A stretch of 57,096 nt of DNA from Deltaproteobacteria bacterium. Its GTDB lineage: Bacteria; Myxococcota_A; Polyangia; Polyangiales; Polyangiaceae. The stretch covers positions 1 through 57,096 of the forward strand of contig QJWJ01000097.1 of NCBI GenBank assembly GCA_003235365.1. The letters run 5' to 3'. The notes beneath the pieces were generated by a model. The model worked only from the letters and a program-made list of their open reading frames with translations, made no database searches and had not been told where the DNA came from. Below are positions 47,401 through 54,788 of the stretch, piece after piece (position 1 is the first letter of the stretch; the number at the start of each line of letters is the position of its first letter). Both the position numbers and the translations under genes were made by a program.

Positions 47401-48081
47401 TTTGCAGTCGTCGTAGGCGCTCTGAACCGGCTCGAGATCGGGCATCGGCGCGTCCTCGATGGCCTCGGGCAACACCCGGAGCGACTGGGTTTGCCCGACG
47501 TAGCTGGCGAAACTCCCCAACTGGCCAGGTCGAAAGCCCTGCTCGTACAGCTTCTCCAAGAAGGGCAAGGGCACGTGGGCTGTCTCCCGCGTCCAGAAGT
47601 CGAGGAGAACCTCTTCGGAGAGTGGCCTGATGTCTTTGAGCAACTCCGCATCGAAGTCGACCCCTGCATCGAAGGCGCATTCGGTCAAGACTCGATGACA
47701 GTAGCCGTGTATGGTGAAGATTGCGGCGTCGTCGAATGCGGTGAGCGCCGCCGCGAGTTTTCGCTCGGCGTGTTCCGGATTCGCGCAGCCGTGGACGAGG
47801 TCGCGCAGAGTGGGGTCGGTTTCGAAGCGTGGATCGCGGCACAGCGATTGCGCGTCGCGAATTCGAGTTCGGATGCGTTCCTTCAACTCGGCGGTCGCTG
47901 CCTCGGTGAACGTGACTACCAGGATTTGGTCGATGCTCGAGTCGCGCTCCAGTAGCAGCCGCACCACCAGGGTACTGATTGCAAAGGTCTTGCCCGTGCC
48001 CGCGCTGGCCTCGATCAACGTGCGTCGATCGATGGGGACGGTTCTGACGTCGAAGATGTGCTCCGGGCCCGTGGGGGTCAT
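44431..48081 (-). CDS. recB: Exodeoxyribonuclease V subunit beta (RecB)
   Basis: A 1216-residue helicase-nuclease. Walker A is EASAGTGKT (25-32 core). Other helicase motifs include VVTFTEAATAELKERI, ALIDEFQDTDPIQ, MIGDPKQAIYSFRGAD, VVLTTIHKSKGLEYPIVF and YVALTRAKYRC. The C-terminal nuclease domain is intact (GYVDLIF and WYLVDYKTN with the catalytic Asp and Lys). RecB gives 3'-5' unwinding, Chi-controlled cutting and RecA loading in the RecBCD complex (family knowledge). ATG 48081 overlaps the recC stop by 4 bases. Confidence 0.95.
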   Translation of the reverse strand: MTPTGPEHIFDVRTVPIDRRTLIEASAGTGKTFAISTLVVRLLLERDSSIDQILVVTFTEAATAELKERIRTRIRDAQSLCRDPRFETDPTLRDLVHGCANPEHAERKLAAALTAFDDAAIFTIHGYCHRVLTECAFDAGVDFDAELLKDIRPLSEEVLLDFWTRETAHVPLPFLEKLYEQGFRPGQLGSFASYVGQTQSLRVLPEAIEDAPMPDLEPVQSAYDDCKGLWSPDICDLIIAAGLDGNRYRKASVPNWGRELTEYFSFERVRLPPPEKLEKFGNARLEAAKTGRTRAVPTHPFFDSVDAFLRRLEPFDEATARSVLAFKRRLVDYLRRELPHRKRINRVLSFDDLLSHLHAALHSKRGGFLAARLRHSYPVALIDEFQDTDPIQYAIFDKIYSGHNAALFMIGDPKQAIYSFRGADVFAYLSAARSVSDERRSTMATNYRSAPALVEAVNRVFSANPLPFFFTEIGYPQVEARADATQDLELPTAEHPAPLQFRLIRRAPGERTLDRRIKTHHLPRIVAAEISRLLNGGARIRGRALTPRDFAVLTRTNQEAFDVQRALHELSVPAVVLGDRSVYEYGEASDLEMLLSAIVEPANSRTLRAALLTDLIGLRASALARLEGDDAGWDQWVERFRAWNQRWMSHGFVQMMRQVLSECEVAERLLQLADGERRMTNLLHLIELLHTEAALSHLGPAGVTHYLAEQRQRSFSTADTEQVRLESDEDAVVLTTIHKSKGLEYPIVFCPTLHNGLLVHSADKHLTRYHDEARGHALTLDLGSGLRPEHEERMKDEALAENLRLLYVALTRAKYRCIVHWGAFYEFDNSALSYSLYGGPLCVADTPPALDAVTKHVRGLDDDELAEGITALDPTRRFIAVNDENRNATGTPFARQEVGLAELACRSVDSSARAQVTWSRTASFSSLVTHQSHTADPLDGKDHDEQSTTLELSPTIAQRVTLADFPGGTATGNLFHSLLEHCDFTATDHDELISNKLREFGYPHEHQPVVSRALSEILTTPFAEGLALRDVPREQRLDELEFTLPSWHARGSSFTPNALASVFERHSSEQLPKDYARRLKELEFAPLVGYLKGYVDLIFTHGGRWYLVDYKTNNLGDAYPHYGESQVRQAMGSSHYVLQYHLYLVALHRYLKFRLADYDYDRHVAGAYYLFLRGMHPDHTPDSSKIGYGVFFEKPPLERIEQLGQALNSIAKGGGR

Positions 48082-51000
48082 TCGTCGACGTGCTCCAGCA
48101 AGGGATTGAAGATGCGCGACGACAACTCGCGAAACGTCAAACCGGGAGCGGCCTGAGTTCCCTGAGGGCCGTCGAATTCGAGCGTCGTTGGTTCCGGATA
48201 GAGGAACTCTACTGCGGGGGTGAACGGGCGGTCCGTCTTGCTCCACGCGATGTCGATCGCTCGCTGCAGCTTGATGTCGTCGTGTTTCGGGTCTGCCAGG
48301 GTCTTGGCGAATGCCATGGCGGATTCGGGGTAGAAGTGAAGCGGTTCGTTCTGGCCCGCGGCAAACAACTCGAGTAGCTCGTCGAGCAGGAGATTCGGGC
48401 GATTCACGCTCCGGAAGCGGATGGCTTTGGCGCCTTCTCCCGTCGGTTGTCTCCCGAACACCCAGGTGAACGGCTCGATACTTGCCGGCGCGAGTGCACA
48501 TAGGACCAAGTGGTAGATCCAGCCGCGAACGTAGTGCCGCGCGCGCACGCGAGAAAACTGATGGCTGACCCTTCCGACCGGATACACCTCGTCCAGCTCT
48601 CCGCGCAAGACCCAGCTGGTGAGTTTCAGTTCGACGGCCAGGCGCTGGGGAGCTGCTTCGCGGCGGACACCTCGAACGGCTTCGGCAATCGGTTGCACGG
48701 AGCGTTCGATGCGTTCGAACTCGAGCTGGCCCGCGGCGCCGACCGGCAGCAATCCCGTAGCTTGGGCGAAATGCAGCACCTGCTGTCGCGGCACGCCGCG
48801 CAGGCGTTGCTCCAGTGCGGCGGCGCCGATCGTGTAGGAATCCAAGCCGTCGACGTCGACGGGCTCGCGATCTTTGACCTCCAGGTGTTCGCCGTGAAGC
48901 GAGACGTCCAATCGACGTCGCAACACGTAGGTCGCGGGTGAGTCGAAAAACTCGACCAACTCGCTCAGCGGCACCTCGAGACGTGGCGGTTGCGGTTGCA
49001 GGCGCTCTTCGAAAACGGGTTTGGCGCCGTGGCGCTCGGCCTGCATCATACGAGCGCCGGCCAAGTACGAGCGCTCGTAGCTGAACAGTCGCGGATCGTC
49101 GTGACGAAAATAGCGCGGACTGAATGGCTGTAAGGGGTGGCGAGTCGTCAGTGCGGCCGATGCGCTCACGCCATCGTGAGACCGACGGTACTGAGCATCG
49201 ACGTAGTCCCGCAGCTCACTGACGACGATCGAGGGCGCGAGGGTCGCGTTGTCGCGGATGCTCTGTCCGACATAACTGACGATGAAGCGATCGCGCGCCG
49301 ATAGCAGCGCTTCGAGAAACAGGTAGCGGTCGTCGGCGCGTCGGTCGGGGTCGCCGAGTTGCAGTCCGCGCGCGCCGAATTCGAGCAGGTTGAAGTCGGC
49401 GCGTTGGGTCGCTCTCGGAAAAGCCCCGTCGTTCATGCCGAGCAGGTAGACCACGCGAAACGGAATGCTGCGCATCGGCACCATGGCGCAGAAGGTCAGG
49501 CCGCCGCCCAGAAAGCCGCGGGCCTCTCGGTTGTCCTCGAAGTGCCGATCCAACCAACGACGCACGACCGGCAAGCTCAACGGCTGTTCGAATTGCGAGA
49601 GCGTTGCGGTCGCCGCGAGCGCGGCCAGGGCATCGAGCACCTGCTGGCGTTGCCAACTGTTGTCCGTGCTCGCTTCGGTGAGGGCGTCCAACGTCGCGGT
49701 CAGCGTGATTTGCCATTCCTCGGCCGTTCGATTGGAGCGCAGCTGCGCGATGGTGTCGAACAGGACTTGGGTGAACTCAGCAAAGCGACCGAGGAGCAGC
49801 CCAGCGCTGCCTTCGATCTCGGCATACGGCAGCACCGAGGCAACGGTACGTTCCGTCTCGGACACCGCATACCCCATCAGCAAGCGATCCAGTCCGAAGC
49901 GCCAGGTGTTGCTGTGTTCGAGAACGACGCCCGATTCGAGCTTGTGTTCGGCATCGATGCCCCAGCGGATTCCGCTCTCGGTAACCCAGCGCGTGATGAT
50001 CTGCAGATCGTTCGGGGCGACTGCAAAGCGCAATTGCACGGGTTCGAGGGCCAGCAAGTCGAGCACTTCCGAGGCGGCGGCGCGCTTCTCGACCAACGCC
50101 AAGATGCGCGAGAAGGCTTCGAGTATGGGATTCTCGCTGTGCGGCCGACGATCGGAGATACGAAACGGAACCCGGCGTGAGTCGTCGTGACCGCGTTCGA
50201 ACACGGCCTCGATCAGCGGCGCGTAGTCGTCGACGTTCGGCATCATCACCAAGATGTCGTCTGGAGCGTAGCCGGCGTCGAGCAGAGCCAGCACTTGGTC
50301 GTGCAGCACTTCGACCTCCCGCGTGGCGCCGTGACACGCGTGGAAAGCGAGCGAGCCGTCGTCGGTGCTCAGCTCCAGCTCCCCGCGGTCGGGGCCGTGT
50401 TCGTGAGCGAGTATGTCCGCCTGCAATCGTCCCAGGACGTGTTGTTGGGCGGGTCGTTCGAAAACTCGATTCTCCATCTCAGCGACGCCCAACGCTTCGA
50501 GCTCGCGGGTGCACACGGCGCTGAATTGCGCGCCCAGGTTAGCGTAAGATTCGAGCAGTGCGTTCTCTCGGAGCTCTGTCTGGGCGCGCCGCAACGCCAA
50601 GGGTTGTGGTTCGCCGTGGCGCCCGTGGGCGGATGGCTCGAAGAAGCCGCTGGTTGGAGTCAATGCGAACATTCGCACCTGCGAGTGCGCTCCCAGCCGC
50701 CCCAGGACTCGGACGTACATTGGCGGCAGATTGGACAGTCCGAAGACGCTCACCCGCTCGGGCAAGGAGGCGGGCAATCGTTTGCGGTTGAGCGCCTTTT
50801 CGAAACGGTGTTCTTGGTTGGCCACGTGGTCCGTGCCGAAGCGTTGCGTCAGCAGTTGCCACAGTCGGCGCTGCCAAGCCTCCGCCTTCTCTTGCGGCGT
50901 CTGCGCGAGCAGGCTCAACTGGTCCGGCTCTTCGCCACCGCGCCGTTCCCACTCGCGCAGCAGCGTGGGACGATACGTGAGGTATTCGTCGAACGCGCGG

Positions 51001-51410
51001 GCGATCTGCTCTGCCAACAAGAAGGCGCGCAGTCCGTGTTCGTCATCGCCGAGGTAACTCCGCACGGCGTCGAACCCCGGTTGACTCTTGGTCGTTTCGA
51101 GCAGCCCAGCGACGCCCCACAGCAGCTGTTGTCGGCTGAAACGCTCCGCGGCCTCGGCTGAGCCTTCGCTGAGCGTCGAGGCGAACACGCGTTGCACGAA
51201 GCGCTGCGGATAGATGTACTCGGCGTTCGCCCAAACGCCCAAGCGTCGACTGAGGGCCATGTTCAGCCACAACGCCATGCCGCGCCCTTGCACCAGGATC
51301 CATTCCTTGGCCAGCGGGTTCGACAAGGGCGTTTGCAACGTCTCGCACAGCGCATCGGCCAACGCTTCGAGGCGATTGCTGCGATGGATTTCGATGGTGG
51401 GCGTCGACAT
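48078..51410 (-). CDS. recC: Exodeoxyribonuclease V subunit gamma (RecC)
   Basis: A 1110-residue RecC, close to the E. coli length of about 1120. The N-terminus (MSTPTIEIHRSNRLEALAD) and ILVQGRGMALWLNMALSRRLGVWAN are typical, as are SVFGLSNLPPMYVRVLGRLG and VYLLGMNDGAFPR. RecC has a dead helicase/nuclease fold and scans DNA for Chi. It is the first gene of recC-recB-recD, in that order and all coupled. The frame stays open for about 550 bases upstream, but ATG 51410 fits the family start; the extension is Arg-rich and rejected. Confidence 0.93.
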   Translation of the reverse strand: MSTPTIEIHRSNRLEALADALCETLQTPLSNPLAKEWILVQGRGMALWLNMALSRRLGVWANAEYIYPQRFVQRVFASTLSEGSAEAAERFSRQQLLWGVAGLLETTKSQPGFDAVRSYLGDDEHGLRAFLLAEQIARAFDEYLTYRPTLLREWERRGGEEPDQLSLLAQTPQEKAEAWQRRLWQLLTQRFGTDHVANQEHRFEKALNRKRLPASLPERVSVFGLSNLPPMYVRVLGRLGAHSQVRMFALTPTSGFFEPSAHGRHGEPQPLALRRAQTELRENALLESYANLGAQFSAVCTRELEALGVAEMENRVFERPAQQHVLGRLQADILAHEHGPDRGELELSTDDGSLAFHACHGATREVEVLHDQVLALLDAGYAPDDILVMMPNVDDYAPLIEAVFERGHDDSRRVPFRISDRRPHSENPILEAFSRILALVEKRAAASEVLDLLALEPVQLRFAVAPNDLQIITRWVTESGIRWGIDAEHKLESGVVLEHSNTWRFGLDRLLMGYAVSETERTVASVLPYAEIEGSAGLLLGRFAEFTQVLFDTIAQLRSNRTAEEWQITLTATLDALTEASTDNSWQRQQVLDALAALAATATLSQFEQPLSLPVVRRWLDRHFEDNREARGFLGGGLTFCAMVPMRSIPFRVVYLLGMNDGAFPRATQRADFNLLEFGARGLQLGDPDRRADDRYLFLEALLSARDRFIVSYVGQSIRDNATLAPSIVVSELRDYVDAQYRRSHDGVSASAALTTRHPLQPFSPRYFRHDDPRLFSYERSYLAGARMMQAERHGAKPVFEERLQPQPPRLEVPLSELVEFFDSPATYVLRRRLDVSLHGEHLEVKDREPVDVDGLDSYTIGAAALEQRLRGVPRQQVLHFAQATGLLPVGAAGQLEFERIERSVQPIAEAVRGVRREAAPQRLAVELKLTSWVLRGELDEVYPVGRVSHQFSRVRARHYVRGWIYHLVLCALAPASIEPFTWVFGRQPTGEGAKAIRFRSVNRPNLLLDELLELFAAGQNEPLHFYPESAMAFAKTLADPKHDDIKLQRAIDIAWSKTDRPFTPAVEFLYPEPTTLEFDGPQGTQAAPGLTFRELSSRIFNPLLEHVDE

Positions 51411-52133
51411 TGCTCGGCGCGAGACTACGGGATGTCCGGCTCGAGCGCGCCTGCAAATCCGCAAACCAATGGAATGTGCACGAGCTGTGCTCGCCGTACG
51501 GTCGGTGGGTGTTTGGAAACACGCGGATCGGCGGCGTTCCGTGCGCCAGGGAGCGGTCGCCGTAATCGCCTCGCGCCGTCCAACGCGCCAAAGGTCGAAC
51601 CTCTCCCAGTTACGTCGAGCGCGTCGGCGATCGGCGCGCTCCGTGAAGACTCCCCACCCGCTCGCGGACAGCCCGCGGCCTCCGTCGAAACGAGCGGCGT
51701 CGAGCTGCAGTTCGCAGCGCCCGGTAGTGTCGACCTTGGCTTCGAGTGTGACGCTCTGGGCGCAATCGGAGCACTCTGACGCTAGCGCGCCTGGGCACAC
51801 CTCTGGAGTCGACGAAACCGCGGCACTGCCCGACATGGCGTCGCGTTCTTCCACGTCATCCACTGCTCCTCGTGGCGATCCCAAGTTGCGTGCCCTGTGA
51901 CTGGAGCATCGAGCAACACTTCTCCCATCAGCGTACCCGCTGAAAAATCGAGAAGCCGTCAAAGCGGCTCAGTAGATGGTGAAACCTCGGGCCGGAAGCG
52001 CTTGCCGATCGCCGCCCGGCCGTGCTCGTAGTGCGGTCGGAGGGGTGTTCGGTTCGAGCCAATCCGATTGCGGTGGGCAACAGCCTTGACCGGCCCGACT
52101 CTCGCGAGCTAGAGCCGCTCGCCGAGGTATTGC
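51411..52133. other. Intergenic region between divergent recC and rdgC
   Basis: About 720 bases with no supported gene. It should contain divergent promoters for recCBD and rdgC. The part nearest recC is an open but Arg-rich frame on the minus strand. A less GC-rich stretch at about 51905-51960 (GCTGAAAAATCGAGAAG) is the best place for promoter elements. No hairpin or family match was seen. Confidence 0.45.
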
Positions 52134-52754
52134 GTGGGCGTCTTCAACGGATCAGTCACAGTCACCAAGTTCTACGTGCGGGGAAACGTCCCCAAACGCT
52201 TTGCGGCGCCGTACCTGGAGAAGATTGAGAACGCGAAGTTCGTCGAGCTCAGCGTCGACGACGAAGCCTCCGAAAGCGTGGGCTGGTGCGTCGCTTCGAG
52301 TCCCCTGGATCTTTCGCTGCGTCATGAGCAAGTCTACTGGGGCAACTACTTGGTGCTCGGCATGCGCACGGATCGTTGGCGCATCCCACGCCCCTTGTTC
52401 AAAGCGCAGTTCGACGCCGCCGCGCAAGCCTGGGTGGAGCGAACGGGGCGTCAGAAGATGAACAAGCGCGAGAAAGACGAACTGAAGTTTCGTATCGAAC
52501 GCAAGCTGCGTCGCAAAGTGCTGCCCAGCATGCGGAGTGTCGACGTGTGCTGGAACCTGGACCGACGAACTGTCCGGTTGTGGAGTCGCTCGCCGCGAGT
52601 CAAAGAAGACTTCCGCGAACTGTTCGAGCGGACGTTTTCGCTCGAGTTGGACGAAGAAAGTCCCTACATGACCGCGAAGCAATTGCTCGACACGGCTCAG
52701 CTGGAAGCGTTGTCAGCCACCGCGCCCAGCGTCGCGGCGGAGGAGGCGGAGTGA
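52134..52754 (+). CDS. rdgC: RdgC-like recombination-associated protein
   Basis: A 206-residue protein with features of RdgC: GVFNGSVTVTKFYVRG at the N-terminus, SVGWCV, RTDRWRIPRPLFKAQF, KREKDELKFRIERKLRRKVLPS, the SVDVCWNLDRRTVRLWS strand pair and FERTFSLEL. It is shorter than E. coli RdgC (about 300), as in several non-enteric homologues. RdgC forms DNA-encircling rings and modulates RecA and recombination intermediates (family knowledge). The start is a GTG. The stop overlaps the GTG of the next gene, and recCBD lies divergently upstream. Confidence 0.85.
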   Translation: MGVFNGSVTVTKFYVRGNVPKRFAAPYLEKIENAKFVELSVDDEASESVGWCVASSPLDLSLRHEQVYWGNYLVLGMRTDRWRIPRPLFKAQFDAAAQAWVERTGRQKMNKREKDELKFRIERKLRRKVLPSMRSVDVCWNLDRRTVRLWSRSPRVKEDFRELFERTFSLELDEESPYMTAKQLLDTAQLEALSATAPSVAAEEAE

Positions 52755-53317
52755 CGGACCTCGTCGAACGAATCGAAACCACCCGCTTTCTCGGCCCGGA
52801 GTTCCTGGTGTGGTTGTGGTTCAAGAGTGAAGTGTTCGAAGGCGAGTGGCAGCGCCCCGACGACTCGCAGATCGAGTTGTGGCTCGACTCCCAAATGGTG
52901 CTTCAGTCGAACTCGGACAAGAACGAACGCACGGTGCTCAGAGGGTTGGCGCCCAGCGCAACCCCAGAGGCGAAACTCGCCCTGGTGCGGGGCAAGGTCC
53001 CGCTGCGCGCGCGCGTATGCATCACACACGAAAACCAGGAGTTCAGTCTGGTCTTCGATGCACCGAGTTTCTCGATGGGTTCCCTGAAGGTGCCGGCTCT
53101 GCTCGTCGAAGCCGAGGATGAGACATTCTACGAGCGCATGCGGCTCATCGAACACGTCGAAGATCTTTGGAACGAGTTGTACACCGAGTTCTTGAGCTTG
53201 CGCCTTTCGTCCCAATGGCAATCGGTGATGTTGCCAGCGCTCGAAGACTGGGCGGTTGGCGGTGAAGGGATGACTCAGCGCAAGTACCGCAGCTTGCTCG
53301 AGTACGTCAGCAAGTGA
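52751..53317 (+). CDS. Unknown protein coupled to rdgC
   Basis: A 188-residue soluble protein with no family I can name. It starts VTDLVERIETTRFLGPEFL followed by VWLWFKSEVFEG, a Trp-rich N-terminal helix. Beta strands follow (IELWLDSQMVL, KVPLRARVCITHENQEFSLVFD), then an acidic helical tail. GTG 52751 overlaps the rdgC stop (GTGA) and GGAGG lies about 8 bases upstream, so the two genes are co-translated. An accessory role for RdgC is the simplest inference. No catalytic motif or signal peptide was seen. Confidence 0.8.
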   Translation: MTDLVERIETTRFLGPEFLVWLWFKSEVFEGEWQRPDDSQIELWLDSQMVLQSNSDKNERTVLRGLAPSATPEAKLALVRGKVPLRARVCITHENQEFSLVFDAPSFSMGSLKVPALLVEAEDETFYERMRLIEHVEDLWNELYTEFLSLRLSSQWQSVMLPALEDWAVGGEGMTQRKYRSLLEYVSK

Positions 53318-53380
53318 GCCGAGAACCGTCGAATCACGCGACCGAGTGAGCCAAGTGAGCGAGTGCGCTGGGTATGCGGC

Positions 53381-54295
53381 TCAGCCTGCGGCGATCACGC
53401 GGTTTCGCCCGGCTTGTTTGGCCGCGTATAAGCGCTTGTCAGTCAGCGCGATGAGCCCGTCGACGGTCGGCGGATCGTCGCACTCCGACAGGGTCGCGCA
53501 GCCGACGCTGATGCTGATCGGTACGTGTTGCCCTTTGTAGGCGACCTCTCGATGGTTCGCCTCGCGAATACGTTCCGCCAACCGTTTGGTGCCCGCCATG
53601 TCGATGCCACGCACGCTCACGGCGAACTCCTCACCGCCGTAGCGAGCCAGCACGTCTTCGGCGCGCAGGGTTTGAGTCACGCTTTGCACGACACTGATCA
53701 GCACGGCATCCCCGGCCTGGTGCCCATACGTGTCGTTGACCCGCTTGAAGTGGTCCAGGTCGAACATGATCAACGACGTCTCGGTGCGGTGCCGTACGGC
53801 AAATGCGACCTCCGTCTTGAGGCGTTCACTGAGGTACTCGCGGTTGAACGCGCCGGTCAGTGAGTCGCGAACGCTGGCCTCGTACAGATGGCGCAGGATG
53901 TTCTCTTCCTGGGCATCCGTGATCGAGTAGCGCACGCTCACGAGCGGGCCGAACTGCAGGATGTCACCGTGCTCCAGTCGGTGTCGCTGGATCGCCTGAC
54001 CGCGCACGAGTGTGCCGTTCGACGAACCGAGGTCTTCGACGACGTAGCCTTCGCCCTCGTAGACGATGCGGGCGTGATTGCGACTCACTCCGTCGTATTT
54101 CAACGAGAGATCACAATCGCTACGCCGGCCGATCGTGAAGCTGTGATCCTCCTTGAGCGCGATGACCTTGCCGATGTCGGACCCGTCCATGCGGACCAAG
54201 ACGTGACGGGAGCCTCTGGGCACTTCGGGGACACCCAAGGCGTCCAGACTGAATACCGCGGTGGATTCTGATTCTTCGAAGTCTTTTTCGGCCAC
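53381..54295 (-). CDS. FHA-domain diguanylate cyclase (GGDEF)
   Basis: A 304-residue protein. An N-terminal FHA domain (about 30-125; FTIGRRSDCDLSL, GVSRNHARI, SSNGTLV) binds phosphothreonine, so its activity may depend on a Ser/Thr kinase. The GGDEF domain (about 135-300) has DSLTGAFNREYL, DLDHFKRVNDTYGH and the active motif GGEEF at 220-224. An inhibitory I-site RAED (211-214) lies five residues before it, the canonical distance. GTG 54295 with GGGGAGAG upstream is chosen; the longer frame is unsupported. It probably makes c-di-GMP. Confidence 0.93.
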   Translation of the reverse strand: MAEKDFEESESTAVFSLDALGVPEVPRGSRHVLVRMDGSDIGKVIALKEDHSFTIGRRSDCDLSLKYDGVSRNHARIVYEGEGYVVEDLGSSNGTLVRGQAIQRHRLEHGDILQFGPLVSVRYSITDAQEENILRHLYEASVRDSLTGAFNREYLSERLKTEVAFAVRHRTETSLIMFDLDHFKRVNDTYGHQAGDAVLISVVQSVTQTLRAEDVLARYGGEEFAVSVRGIDMAGTKRLAERIREANHREVAYKGQHVPISISVGCATLSECDDPPTVDGLIALTDKRLYAAKQAGRNRVIAAG

Positions 54296-54788
54296 GAGCT
54301 CTCCCCTCGTCGCGCCGGTCGCGAAACGAGTTCCGCACGTCCATGAGGATACTGGTCTGTATTGTGACTTCGGCCGGGCCTCTGGGGCAAATAAGCCAAA
54401 TGTGTCGTCGGCTTCGCGCCTGAGGATTGGGCAGTCGAACCCACGGTTCGGCGCTCCGAATTGGGTGGCTGTGATTGGGGATCCCCTCCACGGTGTCCGA
54501 TTCGGAGGGGCATTGGTCGCGCGGCCGACGCTTCTCTTCCGAACAGGTCTGGTTCGCATGCGTCCGCTGCACGGTAACGTCCGAAATCTTTGTCCAAATG
54601 ATCCTGAGATGTCGGAAGCGGTGGTCGGGCGACTGTTCCTCCGTGGGACGTTTGCTGCCTGGCTCCGTGTTCCACTCGGCATGGGGGGCTCGGACCCGAC
54701 CTTTGGCATTCACATCCCGTGGTGCAGCGCGTATGCCAAACGTCGTGTGTAGGGCGGAGTGGGATCCAACGAAGGTGGCGGGAGCACA
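54296..54788. other. Intergenic region between divergent FHA-GGDEF and hybrid kinase genes
   Basis: About 490 bases with no supported gene; it should hold two divergent promoters. An imperfectly spaced inverted repeat CCCCTCC (54483-54489) / GGAGGGG (54504-54510) with a 14-base loop is the only notable structure. A minus-strand frame stays open through most of it, without family resemblance. Confidence 0.45.

Noticed and set aside
51411..51962. In-frame N-terminal extension of recC
   Set aside because: Arg- and Ser-rich, unlike RecC, which normally begins close to the IEIHRSNRLE segment; treated as intergenic.
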